Shown in pieces: positions 1 through 9,720 of a stretch of DNA of 64,000 nt. The translations under genes were made by a program, and so were the position numbers. The first letter of the stretch is position 1; each line of letters begins with the position of its first letter. The stretch spans positions 63,461,205 to 63,525,204 of the forward strand of contig CM042012.1 in the NCBI GenBank assembly GCA_023525715.1, written 5' to 3'. Source of the DNA: Cichorium intybus. Lineage: Eukaryota > Streptophyta > Magnoliopsida > Asterales > Asteraceae. The notes under the pieces were generated by a model. The model ran no database searches, had not been told where the DNA came from, and saw only the letters and a program-made list of their open reading frames with translations.

Positions 1-1142
1 TACCCTCAATCATAGCACTGTGACTTCCACCCAGTTGCGTCGTGACACTTACATGTCCATTTTAATGTCGGTTCCTCTGAACACTAGTTTGGGCAACCAA
101 CTTTCATCCCGATACGCTAAGATGGCAATCAAGTTACCATCTCGTAGTGATTCCCAAACAAGGCATAATATCCAGTCATGCTTAAATATTCTATCTTCTC
201 AACCTCAATGCTTTAAGCAGCCAAACTTTGACACTAAGCTTAAAGCATACATCCTGACATACTTAGTTATTCGAACATGAAACATTTAGTACACTTACAC
301 ATAGCTTAAGTTCATATAGACACCAAAGCTATAATAGAGTATAGTACTTGAAATTTTGTACCTTCGCTACTTTTCCATTTCCATTTATTCCCCCTTTAGG
401 CATTTCACTTGCCATCATACCTAATAAGTCATCAAACTTAGGGCATAATCATTAGCCCAACCTTTCAGATACTTTTACTCATTATAGTCCTCCAAGTTTG
501 GAAGTCATAACTCCCTTTCTTGACTATTTTTTTATCTTATACTATCATCTTGGGTTCTTTGCCTAGTACTTGCTTAGGCATTTTACTTTCATTTTCTAAC
601 CAACACGCATAATCTTAACTATTAATAGTTATTCTTGATTCCCATGGTAGTCCCTGAACGGTACTCATGGTTGCTACCTACAGACTTTCTTCCTTACTTG
701 TATAATATAATCATAGGGTTTGTCATCGGATAACAAAACCCAACTCCTTATCCACATTTCAGGCAAACTACTTCATAACTCCCATTTGGGTGGCACATAT
801 TCATCATACTTCTTTAAATGTTCTCGTTCATACTTCATATTATTTTAATAAGCATACTTGTAGTATTCTTTACCAGATTCCCATGATTATTCTAATAAGC
901 ATACTTATTACATATGTATAACATTCCTATGTCATTCGAAAATTTTATCTTCTCTTTACCACATTTCTACATGTATCCTTTACCAGATTCCCATGATTCC
1001 TTCGTGATTCCACCAATCTCATACACATATCCTGTGATTATGATAATATGGGCCCATATTATCATAACCACCTATACATACTTGATTTTGGCATCACCAC
1101 TAGGTCTCCTGGTTCACTAGTTCAATTTAGCTTAATACATTA

Positions 1143-1270
<128 letters not shown>

Positions 1271-1568
1271 AACATATATCATGGAATTTTATTGCTCATA
1301 AGAAAATACTTGCATAGTTATAAACAACTACGGGAAATCTACACATAATTCCCTAACAGTCCGACCTTATCTTCGACTCAGCAGTCTACCCGTCCTATAA
1401 GTCTGCAACCTATTCTAAGATCTTAGGTTTATCAACATATCTTAATATACATTTTATCATGGCCTTTACTTCCTTGCTTACGGTCTTATCGTAAGATCAA
1501 ATTCTCACTTAAGCCTCACACAGTTTAAGCCTAGGTTCGAGTCTCGACACCTAGTTCACTTAAACTAT

Positions 1569-1581
1569 GGCTCTGATACCA
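1569..1581 (-). promoter_or_regulatory. Primer-binding site, initiator tRNA-Met type (reversed)
   Basis: GGCTCTGATACCA on the plus strand is the reverse complement of the plant initiator-Met primer site TGGTATCAGAGCC. It lies two bases from the LTR that starts at 1584, the normal spacing, and so fixes that element's orientation as minus. Confidence 0.85.
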
Positions 1582-1583
1582 TT

Positions 1584-1830
1584 TGTAACAGCCCAACTCC
1601 GCACGTACCAGATATTGTCCGCTTTCGGCTTATCGGATGAAAACTTCCCAGGGAGTTACCCATCATGGAATTCTCTCACCCGGGCATGCTTAACTTCATA
1701 GTTCTTATGGGATATGCCGCCCTTACGACTTTAAAATACGTATGGTAAGGGAGGTATCCACATCCTTTATAAGGCATGTTTCGTTCCCCTCCCCAACCGA
1801 TATGAGATCCGGGTTCGCTAAACCCTTCTC
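1584..1830 (-). repeat. LTR (about 247 bp), minus orientation
   Basis: Begins TGTAACAGCCC beside a reversed primer-binding site and matches, in reverse complement, the two plus-oriented LTRs at 2028-2273 and 2341-2515/8343-8413. Shared blocks include the TATTGTCCGCTTT region, a CTTATAAAGGATGTGG segment with a TATA-like core, and the edge GAGAAGGGTT. By length and sequence it is the same LTR family as the TRIM-like element but belongs to a different, inverted copy. Confidence 0.85.
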
Positions 1831-2027
1831 GTTCGTTTTTTGCCTCACCAACCATACCAAAATCGCGAACCACGAGGGCCACCCTCGCTAAGTCTTGATC
1901 GGCTACCTAATTCTGCCGCCCAGGGCGGTGCTGCTACTCTCGTTAATCCTCATTGGTTGAGGAGTTGTCGCGTGCTCCATTCTCGCTTCTGATTTTCCAT
2001 CTTGCTGCTTCAAACGCAACCCACAGA
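1831..2027. other. Spacer between two inverted LTRs
   Basis: About 200 bases of moderately GC-rich sequence separate the minus LTR from the plus LTR. It matches neither LTR. No gene, tRNA or repeat was recognised in it. Confidence 0.5.
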
Positions 2028-2273
2028 GAGAAGGGTTAGCGCACCCGGATCCGACATTAGTTGGGAGGGGAATGAAACATGCCTTATAAAGGATGTGGAT
2101 ACCTCCCATACCAGATGCATTTTAAAGTCGTGAGGGCTGCAGATCCCATAAGAACTCTACAGTTAAGCGTGCCCGGAAAATGGAAATTCCATGATGGGTG
2201 ACACCCTGGGAAGTTTTCGTTCGGGAAGCCCAAAGCGGACAATAACCGGTACGTGCAAACTTGGGCTGTTACA
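2028..2273 (+). repeat. TRIM-like 5' LTR
   Basis: Ends GGGCTGTTACA two bases before the primer-binding site. It aligns along its whole length with the split copy 2341-2515 plus 8343-8413, and in reverse with 1584-1830. The 5' edge is set by loss of similarity upstream of GAGAAGGG. Confidence 0.85.
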
Positions 2274-2275
2274 AA

Positions 2276-2288
2276 TGGTATCAGAGCC
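2276..2288 (+). promoter_or_regulatory. Primer-binding site, initiator tRNA-Met
   Basis: TGGTATCAGAGCC, an exact match to the usual plant iMet primer site, two bases after the LTR end. Confidence 0.9.
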
Positions 2289-2340
2289 AGTGCACGGATC
2301 GATGGTGTTCGACGAGGAGGTCGAATCCCTGATGAGGGAG

Positions 2341-2515
2341 GAGAAGGGTTAGCGCACCCGGATCCTACATCGGTTGGGGAGGGGAACGAAACATGCCTTA
2401 TAAAGGATGTGGATACCTCCTTCAGCAGACGCGTTTTAAAGACGTGAGGGCTGCAGATCCCATAAGAACTCTACAATTAAGCGTTCCCAAACGATAGAAA
2501 TTCCATGATGGGTGA
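2341..2515 (+). repeat. TRIM-like 3' LTR, left part
   Basis: The first 175 bases of the second LTR, from GAGAAGGGTT to the target duplication ggtga (2511-2515) of element F. The copy resumes at 8343. Confidence 0.85.
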
Positions 2516-3621
2516 TGACATCGCAGCGGTCGTCGTGCGGTCAAAAATAAGAGAAAACCTAACACACACTAGTATAGCGGTAGTCAGGGTCGATCCACAG
2601 GAGCTTCGTGGTTAGACTAGATGAGAGATTACCAACTAATAGTGTCACAGCTATAGTCGGAGGATATGATTTCTATTTTCCTAATCACTAGCAAATGAGG
2701 CAAGAAACAAACACTCAAGCCAAGCTAAGCTATGTCCAAATGACCTAGTTACTTTCTGAACTCAGAAGTACATCTCTGAATCAGAAGCAATTGAAGGCAT
2801 CCAAACTAGCAAAACCAAGCACAACATAAACTAGCTAATAACTAAAGTTCTACTTGAACAATTACTAGCTAAGATTTAATGCTAAACCTACCCAAGTTAG
2901 CTACTATTTTCAGCAAAGGAAAACAGCCCCAACCGAGTCACAAACATAATCCAAACACAAACAAATAATCGAAACACAAACAATCATCCAAAATATCGAA
3001 AACCAATACTTAATGTAACCGAATGATTTCATTCACCAAAACCAATATCCAACATCAAATCAGTAACCAAATGTCTCAAAAACAGAAACCTAAGTGCTCA
3101 AAGTCAGTGGTTGTCACTCCCAAAGACTTTAGCTACAAAACTACTTGCTACTAAAAAGGAAATTAAATCCAAAAACATAAAATACCAATTGTGAGCTTGC
3201 TGAAATGAAATCCTGGAGTCAAAGAGCTTCTAGGTCGATGTTTATACCCGGTCTTTGCTAGGGTTTTCGGCTGGAAATGCCTTTATTTATAGTTGCAAAT
3301 TTCCTGTGACCGCACCGCGCAGAAGTGAAATCCGCGGTGCGCGTACTTATCCGATCCCCGTTTTTTCGTCATTTGAATGTGTTCCACCGCCTTAAGCCCG
3401 CGTCGCGCGTAGTTGATTTCCGCGGCGCGCGTACGAGTTCTCTTGATTTCTCATTCCTTCCCAACTTCTTCCTTTTGCACGCTTTTAGTCCCTGTTTCTA
3501 TTCTTTTTCTCCAGACAAGTCCTGGCACGAAAAGTGAGAACACCCAGACATATTTGATATAATTTTATCAAGAACAAGGCTCAACAACGCCTAAAATACT
3601 TGATATCACTAGGCGTTGTCA
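2516..3621 (-). repeat. Element F 3' LTR
   Basis: 1,106 bases, plus-strand edges TGACATCGCAGC and GGCGTTGTCA. It contains a TATA box (TATAAATA on the minus strand, 3284-3291) and GC-rich CGCGGCGCGCG-type blocks around 3330-3435. Confidence 0.93.
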
Positions 3622-3635
3622 AACACCCCACACTT
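3622..3635 (-). promoter_or_regulatory. Element F 3' polypurine tract
   Basis: AAGTGTGGGGTGTT on the minus strand, directly abutting the 3' LTR; the expected second-strand priming site. Confidence 0.8.
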
Positions 3636-4642
3636 GTGCCTTGCTTGTCCCCAAGCAAGAGAGTTTTTAACAAATTATAATAAAGAATCAAACAATTTCT
3701 GACTGTGTTCAGTTTCAAAGTTTATTGCTCTTTTGAGTTAGAGTGGAATAGTTCGCGAAAACATAATTGAGTTGTTCTTTGGAATTCATGGCTTTCTAGA
3801 GAACCCTTGATTACAAAATTTCTGTCCACAATGAAGTGTACTTACTCATTCAGATTCTAAAGGCCATTAAGGAATTGTCCATGACTTTCGATGTTGTCCG
3901 TGTAACGAGCTTTCAGAAATACCATCCCAGACCAGACGATCTTAGGTGGTAAGGTACGTAAGGTCCACCCATTTTAGACCTACCGGCTCGAACAAGAAAG
4001 GCCACAGATTGACATTTCCTTCCTAAATTCCAATCCTAAAACAGCTCAATCTTCTAAACTCATAGAACTCCACTTATTTGACCAACTAATAGCATGATCA
4101 CAAATAAATAGTATTCCTTGAAAAATACTAATGCTATCACAATCACAAACCATTCATTTCAAAATTGCAATTTATTAAAAATTTTGAAAAAGTTGCTAAA
4201 AATTGAAAAATCGTTCATTTCTGCAAAAATTTCAAAAAAATCTCTTTCGACCGTCCACACCCCACACTTAAAACCGTACAACGTCCCCGTTGTACAAAAA
4301 TTATTTCAAAACAAGGGAGAAAGAGTTACCCTTTTTGGACGGCAGACTGCTTGGTGCTCAATATCACAGGTATAATTACGTACAATCGGATCCTTGATTT
4401 CGTATGCTGGAGTTGTAGTGCTACAGTGAACACGCCGGTGGTCAAGACAAGTGGAGGGGGCACGGTGACCCTACACTTGTCTGAGACAACTCCTTCTCAA
4501 ATTAGTATATCATGCATCACTTAACAAACAAATTAAAAACAAACATGACAAATAAAATATGAACAAAATATATAGATAGAAGTGTCATAAGTTTATACAT
4601 ATATCCCAAAAATATAAAAAGAAAAGAAAAGGAAAAAGTACA
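3636..4642 (-). other. Element F 3' non-coding region
   Basis: About 1 kb between the second ORF and the polypurine tract with no coding frame. It contains extra polypurine-like copies (minus AAGTGTGGGGT-type near 4258 and 4466) and the GNRA hairpin at 4276-4295, and is collinear with the same region of D and E. Confidence 0.75.
4276..4295 (-). promoter_or_regulatory. Perfect 8-bp hairpin with GNRA loop (element F)
   Basis: In element sense: GTACAACG-GGGA-CGTTGTAC. The arms are fully complementary and the loop GGGA fits the GNRA rule. Identical in D (28198-28217) and E (16953-16972). Confidence 0.6.
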
Positions 4643-5052
4643 TCAATCACTGCCAGGTGGCCTGGAGGGTCCGGCCTCATGATCGTGGGCTCGGGCTGGG
4701 AATGGTCGGGGACGCTGGCCCTGCGCTGATGCAATCTGAAGAAGTACCTCCCCGATCCACTCGATCTGGTCCTCGATCCTGGAAACTCGGGCCTCCAGTC
4801 GGTGCATGGCGGCTGGATCCTCCTGTGGCTGTGTCGGGGCTGCGGGCTCTGGCACTGGCTCCGGCCTCCTGCGTCTCCTTCCAGGCTGGGCATATGCGGG
4901 CTGAGGTGCCTCAGGAGGCTCGATCGGTGCTCGGATGTACTGCCACGGGCGCTGCATCTCAATGAGCCGCATCCTCTCCGTGAAGTGTACTCCACTGAAC
5001 TGGCAAGCTCTGTGGGGAACTGGAGGAAGGGGTGGTCCAATCTGAACATCAT
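4643..5052 (-). pseudogene. Shortened second ORF (ATHILA ORF-1-like) of element F
   Basis: The N-terminal edge (FRLDHPFLQFP, in one frame) and the C-terminal part (ERMRLIEMQRPWQYIRAP through a proline-rich linker to GPSRPPGSD) match the ORF at 28557-29753 of element D. About 200 central codons carrying the ATHILA-like domain are deleted, joining SVEY to ERM out of frame. The preserved C-terminus contains a helical segment (LEARVSRIEDQIEWIGEVLL) of coiled-coil type. A 3' splice-like site TTTTCTTTTGCAG precedes it at 5053. It may be read from an upstream Met in another frame near 5113, giving a 156-codon fusion; whether any product is made is unknown. Confidence 0.6.
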
Positions 5053-5727
5053 CTGCAAAAGAAAACACATAACACAATTTTTTTTTTGCAAAATTAGTCC
5101 TTTTCTTCCCCACCGCACCGCGGCGCGGCGTACGGCTGTTTCCAAACCCCGATCCAAAATCTCAATTTAACCTGCTAGAATTCAATCTAATCATACCACA
5201 AGGTAGCCTAAGTGCCGACTAGCTCATCTAGGGTCTCCATTTGGCCAAACAAACACCCTATAAGCTAGCATTAGTGATTCTAGGTTTTGAATTATTTTTG
5301 GGCAAATCACTAAAATTAACTATCTAATCGCTAGTTTTAACGAGTAATAGATAGTTAGAATAGCATACCTTGGTAGTAGAAACACAATAAGCAAGAAAAA
5401 GCGCAAGAAAATTTCAATCACCAGAGCTCCGAGTCGCGTGTGGGTTATGCGAGCCGCGGCTTACCTTTTAAAAGAGAAAACCGACTGATCGTTTACCGCG
5501 TCGCGGGTTTGTTCTTTACGCGTCGCGCGTGTCCAAATCAACCCCTGCGCATCGGGTTGGTTTACGATCCCGCGTTGCGTAATTCAAATACCCGCGGCGC
5601 GGACTTCAAAAATTTTCAAAACTTCTCAAATGACCCCACACTTATTTCAAACCACTAGTACCTGCAGAAAGTTTGATGTAATTTTTTGTATTTTATTTTT
5701 TTAAGAAATATTTCTTAACTTATGACA

Positions 5728-5776
5728 CGATGGGTTGCCTCCCAACAAGCGCTAAGTTTAACGTCTTCAGCCAGAC
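5728..5776 (-). promoter_or_regulatory. Conserved post-gag hairpin block (element F)
   Basis: On the minus strand it reads GTCTGGCTGAAGACGTTAAA, then AGCGCTTGTTGGGAGGCAAC and CCA. GTTGGG and CCCAAC-like arms around AGGCAA allow a short hairpin. The same block lies just after the first ORF in elements D and E although the upstream coding sequence of F is unrelated, which points to cis-acting RNA or DNA function. Confidence 0.55.
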
Positions 5777-5794
5777 GTGGTACTCCTACTACAG

Positions 5795-7072
5795 CTACGG
5801 TGGATCGTACGCCTTCTTCATTCGCTGATTTTCAGCCACCACCGTCCCTTTGTTGACCAACTGCTCCTCAAACTTTCCTGGATCGAATGGCTTGTTGGTT
5901 CTCCTGTTACTGCCCAGTTGCTGCTTTCTGATTAACTCCTGTGAATGCTTGGAGGTAGCTTTGAACCTCCAAGCTCGGTCCTTCCTTCTGCATCTCTTCA
6001 AAGTCACTGACTTGATATGAAGCGCGCCTAGTGCCGCTCCCAGTAGTTGTTTTGTAAATTTCATTTTGCCAGTGTACCACGTGCTATCTTCAGTTTGCAA
6101 TTTTGGCTTGCAATGCCAGTAAAGATTTTCCATTTGATTAGGATTGAAAGGCAACATATCAGGATGCTTCCATATGTCCTCATCGATGGTATTTAACACA
6201 TCTAATTTTCCATTCATGAATGGATCATGAGTGGTGATAAAATCATGTTTTTCATTATTTTCAAAAATTAACTCGTCAGCATCAACTTCTTGATCCTCGT
6301 CCAACAGGTGGATCGGGACCAAAAGTGAGCGACTAGTTTGATCTAATGGTGGTACAAAGTCACCCATCATCAGATCCTTACTTCCAAGTTTCTCAAAATT
6401 TTCAAAAATTACAGGGTCGGGGGTAATATTGTCATCTACACCCCCTTCCTCAAAATCATCAACAATTTCAACAAATTCGGGAATTGTTGGGCTGGGATCT
6501 GTACTGTCACTTACAGTCCCCTCCACAACATCCTCATCAACCAAATTGTCTGATGATGGTACAGATTCACTCATCACCAGCTCAACATTCTCAAAACCCT
6601 CAAAAACATCAAAAGCTATTGAGTCAAAGGTAGCATTGTCACCTACAACCTCTTCCTCAACAACTGTTTCGACCACCTCAATGGTCTCTTGATTTTCCCA
6701 CGGTGTATGCCCTTCCATCACATATTCAGGTGATGCAAGTTCACACACATTATCATTGGTATAAAAATCACTCACCTCCGGTTCGGGCGTAAGTGGTGAA
6801 CATTTCCAATTTTCCTCTAACGTATCTAAAGAAGCTTGCACTTTTTCAAGAGCTTCAGCCTGGTCCTTCTGCTCGTGGTAGTTGTTATACATGAGTACCC
6901 AAAGTTGGGCCCAAGTTGCATAATTCTCAGGCTGAGATGACTCCTCGGTCCGCCATCCATTGTCATCGGGTGATCCATTGTAGCAATCATCCTCGTAATA
7001 GGTGTCGGTCGGATTTTCATAATAATCATACTGATCCGGGTACATGTAATCACCCATCATAAGGATGTACAC
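5795..7072 (-). CDS. Uncharacterised acidic 425-aa protein replacing gag-pro in element F
   Basis: An intact ORF starting about 80 bases after the primer site, where D and E start gag. The N-terminus is rich in Tyr/Asp (MYILMMGDYMYPDQYDYYEN). Residues about 80-260 are strongly acidic with loosely repeated units of the type D-x-x-P-x-x-x-F-E, and residues about 340-410 are basic (Lys/Arg-rich, including RRKDRAW). No zinc knuckle, capsid-like, protease DLGAS or membrane segment is seen. The stop is followed by the same conserved block that follows gag-pro in D and E, so the swap is precise. An alternative start a few codons in (MMGDYMYP) is possible. Function is unknown: a gag substitute, a captured host gene or a fast-evolving accessory protein are all possible. 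Its openness amid decayed neighbours is the main sign that it is or was recently translated. Confidence 0.7.
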   Translation of the reverse strand: MYILMMGDYMYPDQYDYYENPTDTYYEDDCYNGSPDDNGWRTEESSQPENYATWAQLWVLMYNNYHEQKDQAEALEKVQASLDTLEENWKCSPLTPEPEVSDFYTNDNVCELASPEYVMEGHTPWENQETIEVVETVVEEEVVGDNATFDSIAFDVFEGFENVELVMSESVPSSDNLVDEDVVEGTVSDSTDPSPTIPEFVEIVDDFEEGGVDDNITPDPVIFENFEKLGSKDLMMGDFVPPLDQTSRSLLVPIHLLDEDQEVDADELIFENNEKHDFITTHDPFMNGKLDVLNTIDEDIWKHPDMLPFNPNQMENLYWHCKPKLQTEDSTWYTGKMKFTKQLLGAALGALHIKSVTLKRCRRKDRAWRFKATSKHSQELIRKQQLGSNRRTNKPFDPGKFEEQLVNKGTVVAENQRMKKAYDPP

Positions 7073-7152
7073 ATACCAAAAATCAGCAAACTAAAATCAA
7101 ACATAAAAATCAGAAACTAAGTCCTACAAATCACCTAATCTAAGCGCACAGC

Positions 7153-7170
7153 TCCCCGGCAACGGCGCCA
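7153..7170 (-). promoter_or_regulatory. Element F primer-binding site, tRNA-Asp
   Basis: On the minus strand TGGCGCCGTTGCCGGGGA, an 18-base complement of the 3' end of plant tRNA-Asp(GTC). This primer is characteristic of Athila/Tat-type gypsy elements. It lies five bases from the 5' LTR. Confidence 0.92.
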
Positions 7171-7175
7171 AAATT

Positions 7176-8337
7176 TGACATCGCAGCGGTCGTCGTGCGG
7201 TCAAAAATAAGAGAAAACCTAACACACACTAGTATAGCGGTAGTCAGGGTCGATCCACAGGAGCTTCGTGGTTAGACTAGATGAGAGATTACCAACTAAT
7301 AGTGTCACAGCTATAGTCGGAGGATCTGATTTCTATTTTCCTAATCACTAGCAAATGAGGCAAGAAACAAACACTCAAGCCAAGCTAAGCTATGTCCAAA
7401 TGACCTAGTTACTTTCTGAACTCAGAAGTACATCTCTGAATCAGAAGCAATTGAAGGCATCCAAACTATCAAAACCAAGCACAGCATAAACTAGCTAATA
7501 ATGCTAAACCTACCCAAGTTAGCTAAACCTACCCAAGTTAGCTACTGTTTTCAGCAAAGGAAAACAGCCCCAACCGATTACTAGCTAAGATTTAATGCTA
7601 AACCTACCCAAGTTAGCTACTGTTTTCAGCAAAGGAAAACAGCCCCAACCGAGTCACAAACATAATCCAAACACAAACAAATAATCGAAACACAAACAAT
7701 CATCCAAAATACTGAAAACCAATACTTAATGTAACCGAATGATTTCATTCACCAAAACCAATATCCAACATCAAATCAGTAACCAAATGTCTCAAAAACA
7801 GAAACCTAAGTGCTCAAAGTCAGTGGTTGTCACTCCCAAAGACTTTAGCTACAAAACTACTTGCTACTAAAAAGGAAATTAAATCCAAAAACATAAAATA
7901 CCAATTGTGAGCTTGCTGAAATGAAATCCTGGAGTCAAAGAGCTTCTAGGTCGATGTTTATACCCGGTCTTTGCTAGGGTTTTCGGCTGGAAATGCCTCT
8001 ATTTATAGTTGCAAATTTCCCGTGACCGCGCCGCGCAGAAGTGAAATCCGTGGCGCGCGTACTTATCCGATCCCCGTTTTTTCGTCATTTGAATATGTTC
8101 CACCGCCTTAAGCCCGCGTCTCGCGTAGTTGATTTCCGCGGCGCGCGTACGAGTTCTCTTGATTTCTCATTCCTTCCCAATTTCTTCCTTTTGCACGCTT
8201 TTAGTCCCTGTTTCTATTCTTTTTCTCCAGACAAGTCCTGGCACGAAAAGTGAGAATACCCAGACATATTTGATATAATTTTATCAAGAACAGGGCTCAA
8301 CAACGCCTAAAATACTTGATATCACTAGGCGTTGTCA
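7176..8337 (-). repeat. Element F 5' LTR
   Basis: 1,162 bases. It differs in length from its partner because a block of about 80 bases containing CTACCCAAGTTAGCTACTG is tandemly duplicated near 7500-7650. The TATA box is at 8000-8007 on the minus strand. Confidence 0.93.
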
Positions 8338-8342
8338 GGTGA

Positions 8343-8413
8343 CCCCTGGGAAGTTTTCGTTCGGGAAGCCCACAATGGACAATATCTGGTACGTGCGGAG
8401 TTGGGCTGTTACA
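8343..8413 (+). repeat. TRIM-like 3' LTR, right part
   Basis: The remaining 71 bases of the LTR interrupted at 2515, ending GGGCTGTTACA. It is preceded by the second ggtga copy (8338-8342). 175 plus 71 equals the 246 bases of the first LTR. Confidence 0.85.
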
Positions 8414-8580
8414 CTCACCACCACCACCGCCGCCACTACCACCACCACCACCGTCACGCACGACACACCATCACCGCCGCCACCACCACCACGCACCGCC
8501 GTCACCCACCACACACCACCACCTCCATCACCATCACAACCCGCTATCACCACCACCCACCACCACACCACCTACCATCA
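8414..8580 (+). repeat. CAC/CCA-rich low-complexity tract
   Basis: About 165 bases dominated by CAC and CCG triplets with almost no G on the plus strand. His/Thr/Pro frames through it are compositional. It directly follows the TRIM LTR. Confidence 0.9.
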
Positions 8581-8889
8581 AAGTAAAAGTATGCAAAAAA
8601 CAAGGACAAAACGTGTCATTTACATGAATTTCAATTTTATTTCATGCCAACCAAATAGAATATGAAATTTGATTCCAATTTTCGACATATAATAATACCT
8701 TGACAGATTCAACTTCTTTCAAAAACATTCTGTGAACCAAACGTCACCTAAAACTTCAAAACAAAATCATATTCCAGAGACAAAATGACTTAAATTTAGG
8801 ATCCATAAATGAAAAATCCTTGTGTTTTTATTAATACTATGTTAATTAAATGATTTTAGTAGGACCGATCATTACTTTTTACTCCACAA
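8581..8889. other. Intergenic, nothing recognised
   Basis: AT-rich sequence without a coding frame, repeat family or RNA gene that I recognise. Confidence 0.5.
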
Positions 8890-9720
8890 CCACTACGAGG
8901 TTTACACGTATCAGCGACGACAAAAAACACCGGCAAAGAGGTGTTTTGTCACCGTTATAAGTATTAGCGGCGACGTGTGGCCAGTAAAAAGTTGCCTCTA
9001 ATATAACATCGTTATTGCTCTAAGGTCACCAGTAATAGTGTCGTCGCTAATACATGTCACCACCATTAGTACATGTCTATACACTTATCGCGGTCAAAAC
9101 TATAATAGCGGTAACATACATATATTTAATTTAGCGGTTCTTGGGTGGTATAGCGGTAGTATATCGGTTTTTATTATATGTAGAATTGATATATTATACT
9201 ATTACTAATAGAATTAGTATGATAAAAGTTATATAAAAATATCACATGAGGCTTAATATATAATATTTTACTGTGATAGCAAAATTTTTACAACAAATAT
9301 TTATCAATCTCATATGAACGATACAATATATCCACATTTTATAAAAAAATATTAAGCTAGTAAAAAATAAAAAAACATGTGATTACGTTAAATTTTTTTT
9401 TACTTACATGGTGCAACTTTCATTTCACTGCTATCGCGGTTAATCGCGGTATTTCACAATCCAAAATCGCGGTAAATCTCGGTAATTGCGGCGGTATTTG
9501 CAGAACCGCTATAATTTACCGCTACAATGGACCGCTATTTTGTCTACCTCCACTAACTATGATACCACCGCTATCCCTACGAGATTAACTGCATAGGTAC
9601 CTGTTTGCCGCTAATAATGTCATCACTAATGCCTATATCATATTTGATGATGACGTGTCACCAGCAATGTGCGTCGCCGGTAATAGTGTCTATGTGTCGC
9701 CGCTAATGCTTTTTTTAAAG
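8890..9720. mobile_element. Composite of DNA-transposon remnants with subterminal repeats
   Basis: The outer parts (about 8890-9085 and 9600-9710) carry scattered copies of a TAGCGGCGAC / GTCGCCGCTAAT-type motif in both orientations, as in subterminal regions of plant CACTA elements. The inner part (about 9087-9600) carries a different motif, ATAGCGGT on the left and ACCGCTAT on the right, arranged as an inverted pair around an AT-rich core, as in hAT- or MITE-like elements. No transposase is present, and terminal inverted repeats and target duplications could not be fixed by eye. Reading it as one element nested in another is inference. Confidence 0.45.

Larger units (their letters stand above)
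2516..8337 (-). mobile_element. Element F: non-autonomous Athila-like LTR retrotransposon
   Basis: TG...CA ends, long LTRs, a perfect 5-bp target duplication ggtga (2511-2515 and 8338-8342), a tRNA-Asp primer site and an AAGTGTGGGGTGTT polypurine tract define it; orientation is minus. The interior is only about 3.55 kb. It lacks gag, protease, reverse transcriptase, RNase H and integrase; in their place is a single intact 425-codon acidic ORF and a shortened second ORF. LTR, leader and 3' region match element D, so F is a derivative of the same family that must be mobilised in trans. The LTR pair differs at few positions apart from one tandem duplication, suggesting a fairly recent insertion. 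Confidence 0.92.
2028..8413 (+). mobile_element. TRIM-like miniature LTR element, split by insertion F
   Basis: Structure read from the sequence: a 246-bp LTR (2028-2273), two bases, an iMet-type primer-binding site (2276-2288), an internal stretch of only about 50 bases ending in a purine-rich run (GAGGGAGGAGAAGGG), and a second 246-bp LTR split into 2341-2515 and 8343-8413 by element F. The interior has no coding capacity, as expected of terminal-repeat retrotransposons in miniature that depend on other elements' enzymes. The LTR left edge lacks a canonical TG; the right edge ends in CA. No target duplication was identified. Confidence 0.8.

Noticed and set aside
1676..2447. Three short ORFs of 64-68 codons
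   Set aside because: They lie within TRIM LTRs and spacer, overlap on both strands and show no protein family.
7153..7170. Possible tRNA-Asp gene (also at 11962 and 33721)
   Set aside because: Only the 18-base 3' complement is present, next to LTRs; these are primer-binding sites, not tRNA genes.
8332..8665. His/Thr/Pro-rich and Val/Gly-rich proteins on both strands
   Set aside because: Compositional frames in a CAC/CCA low-complexity tract.
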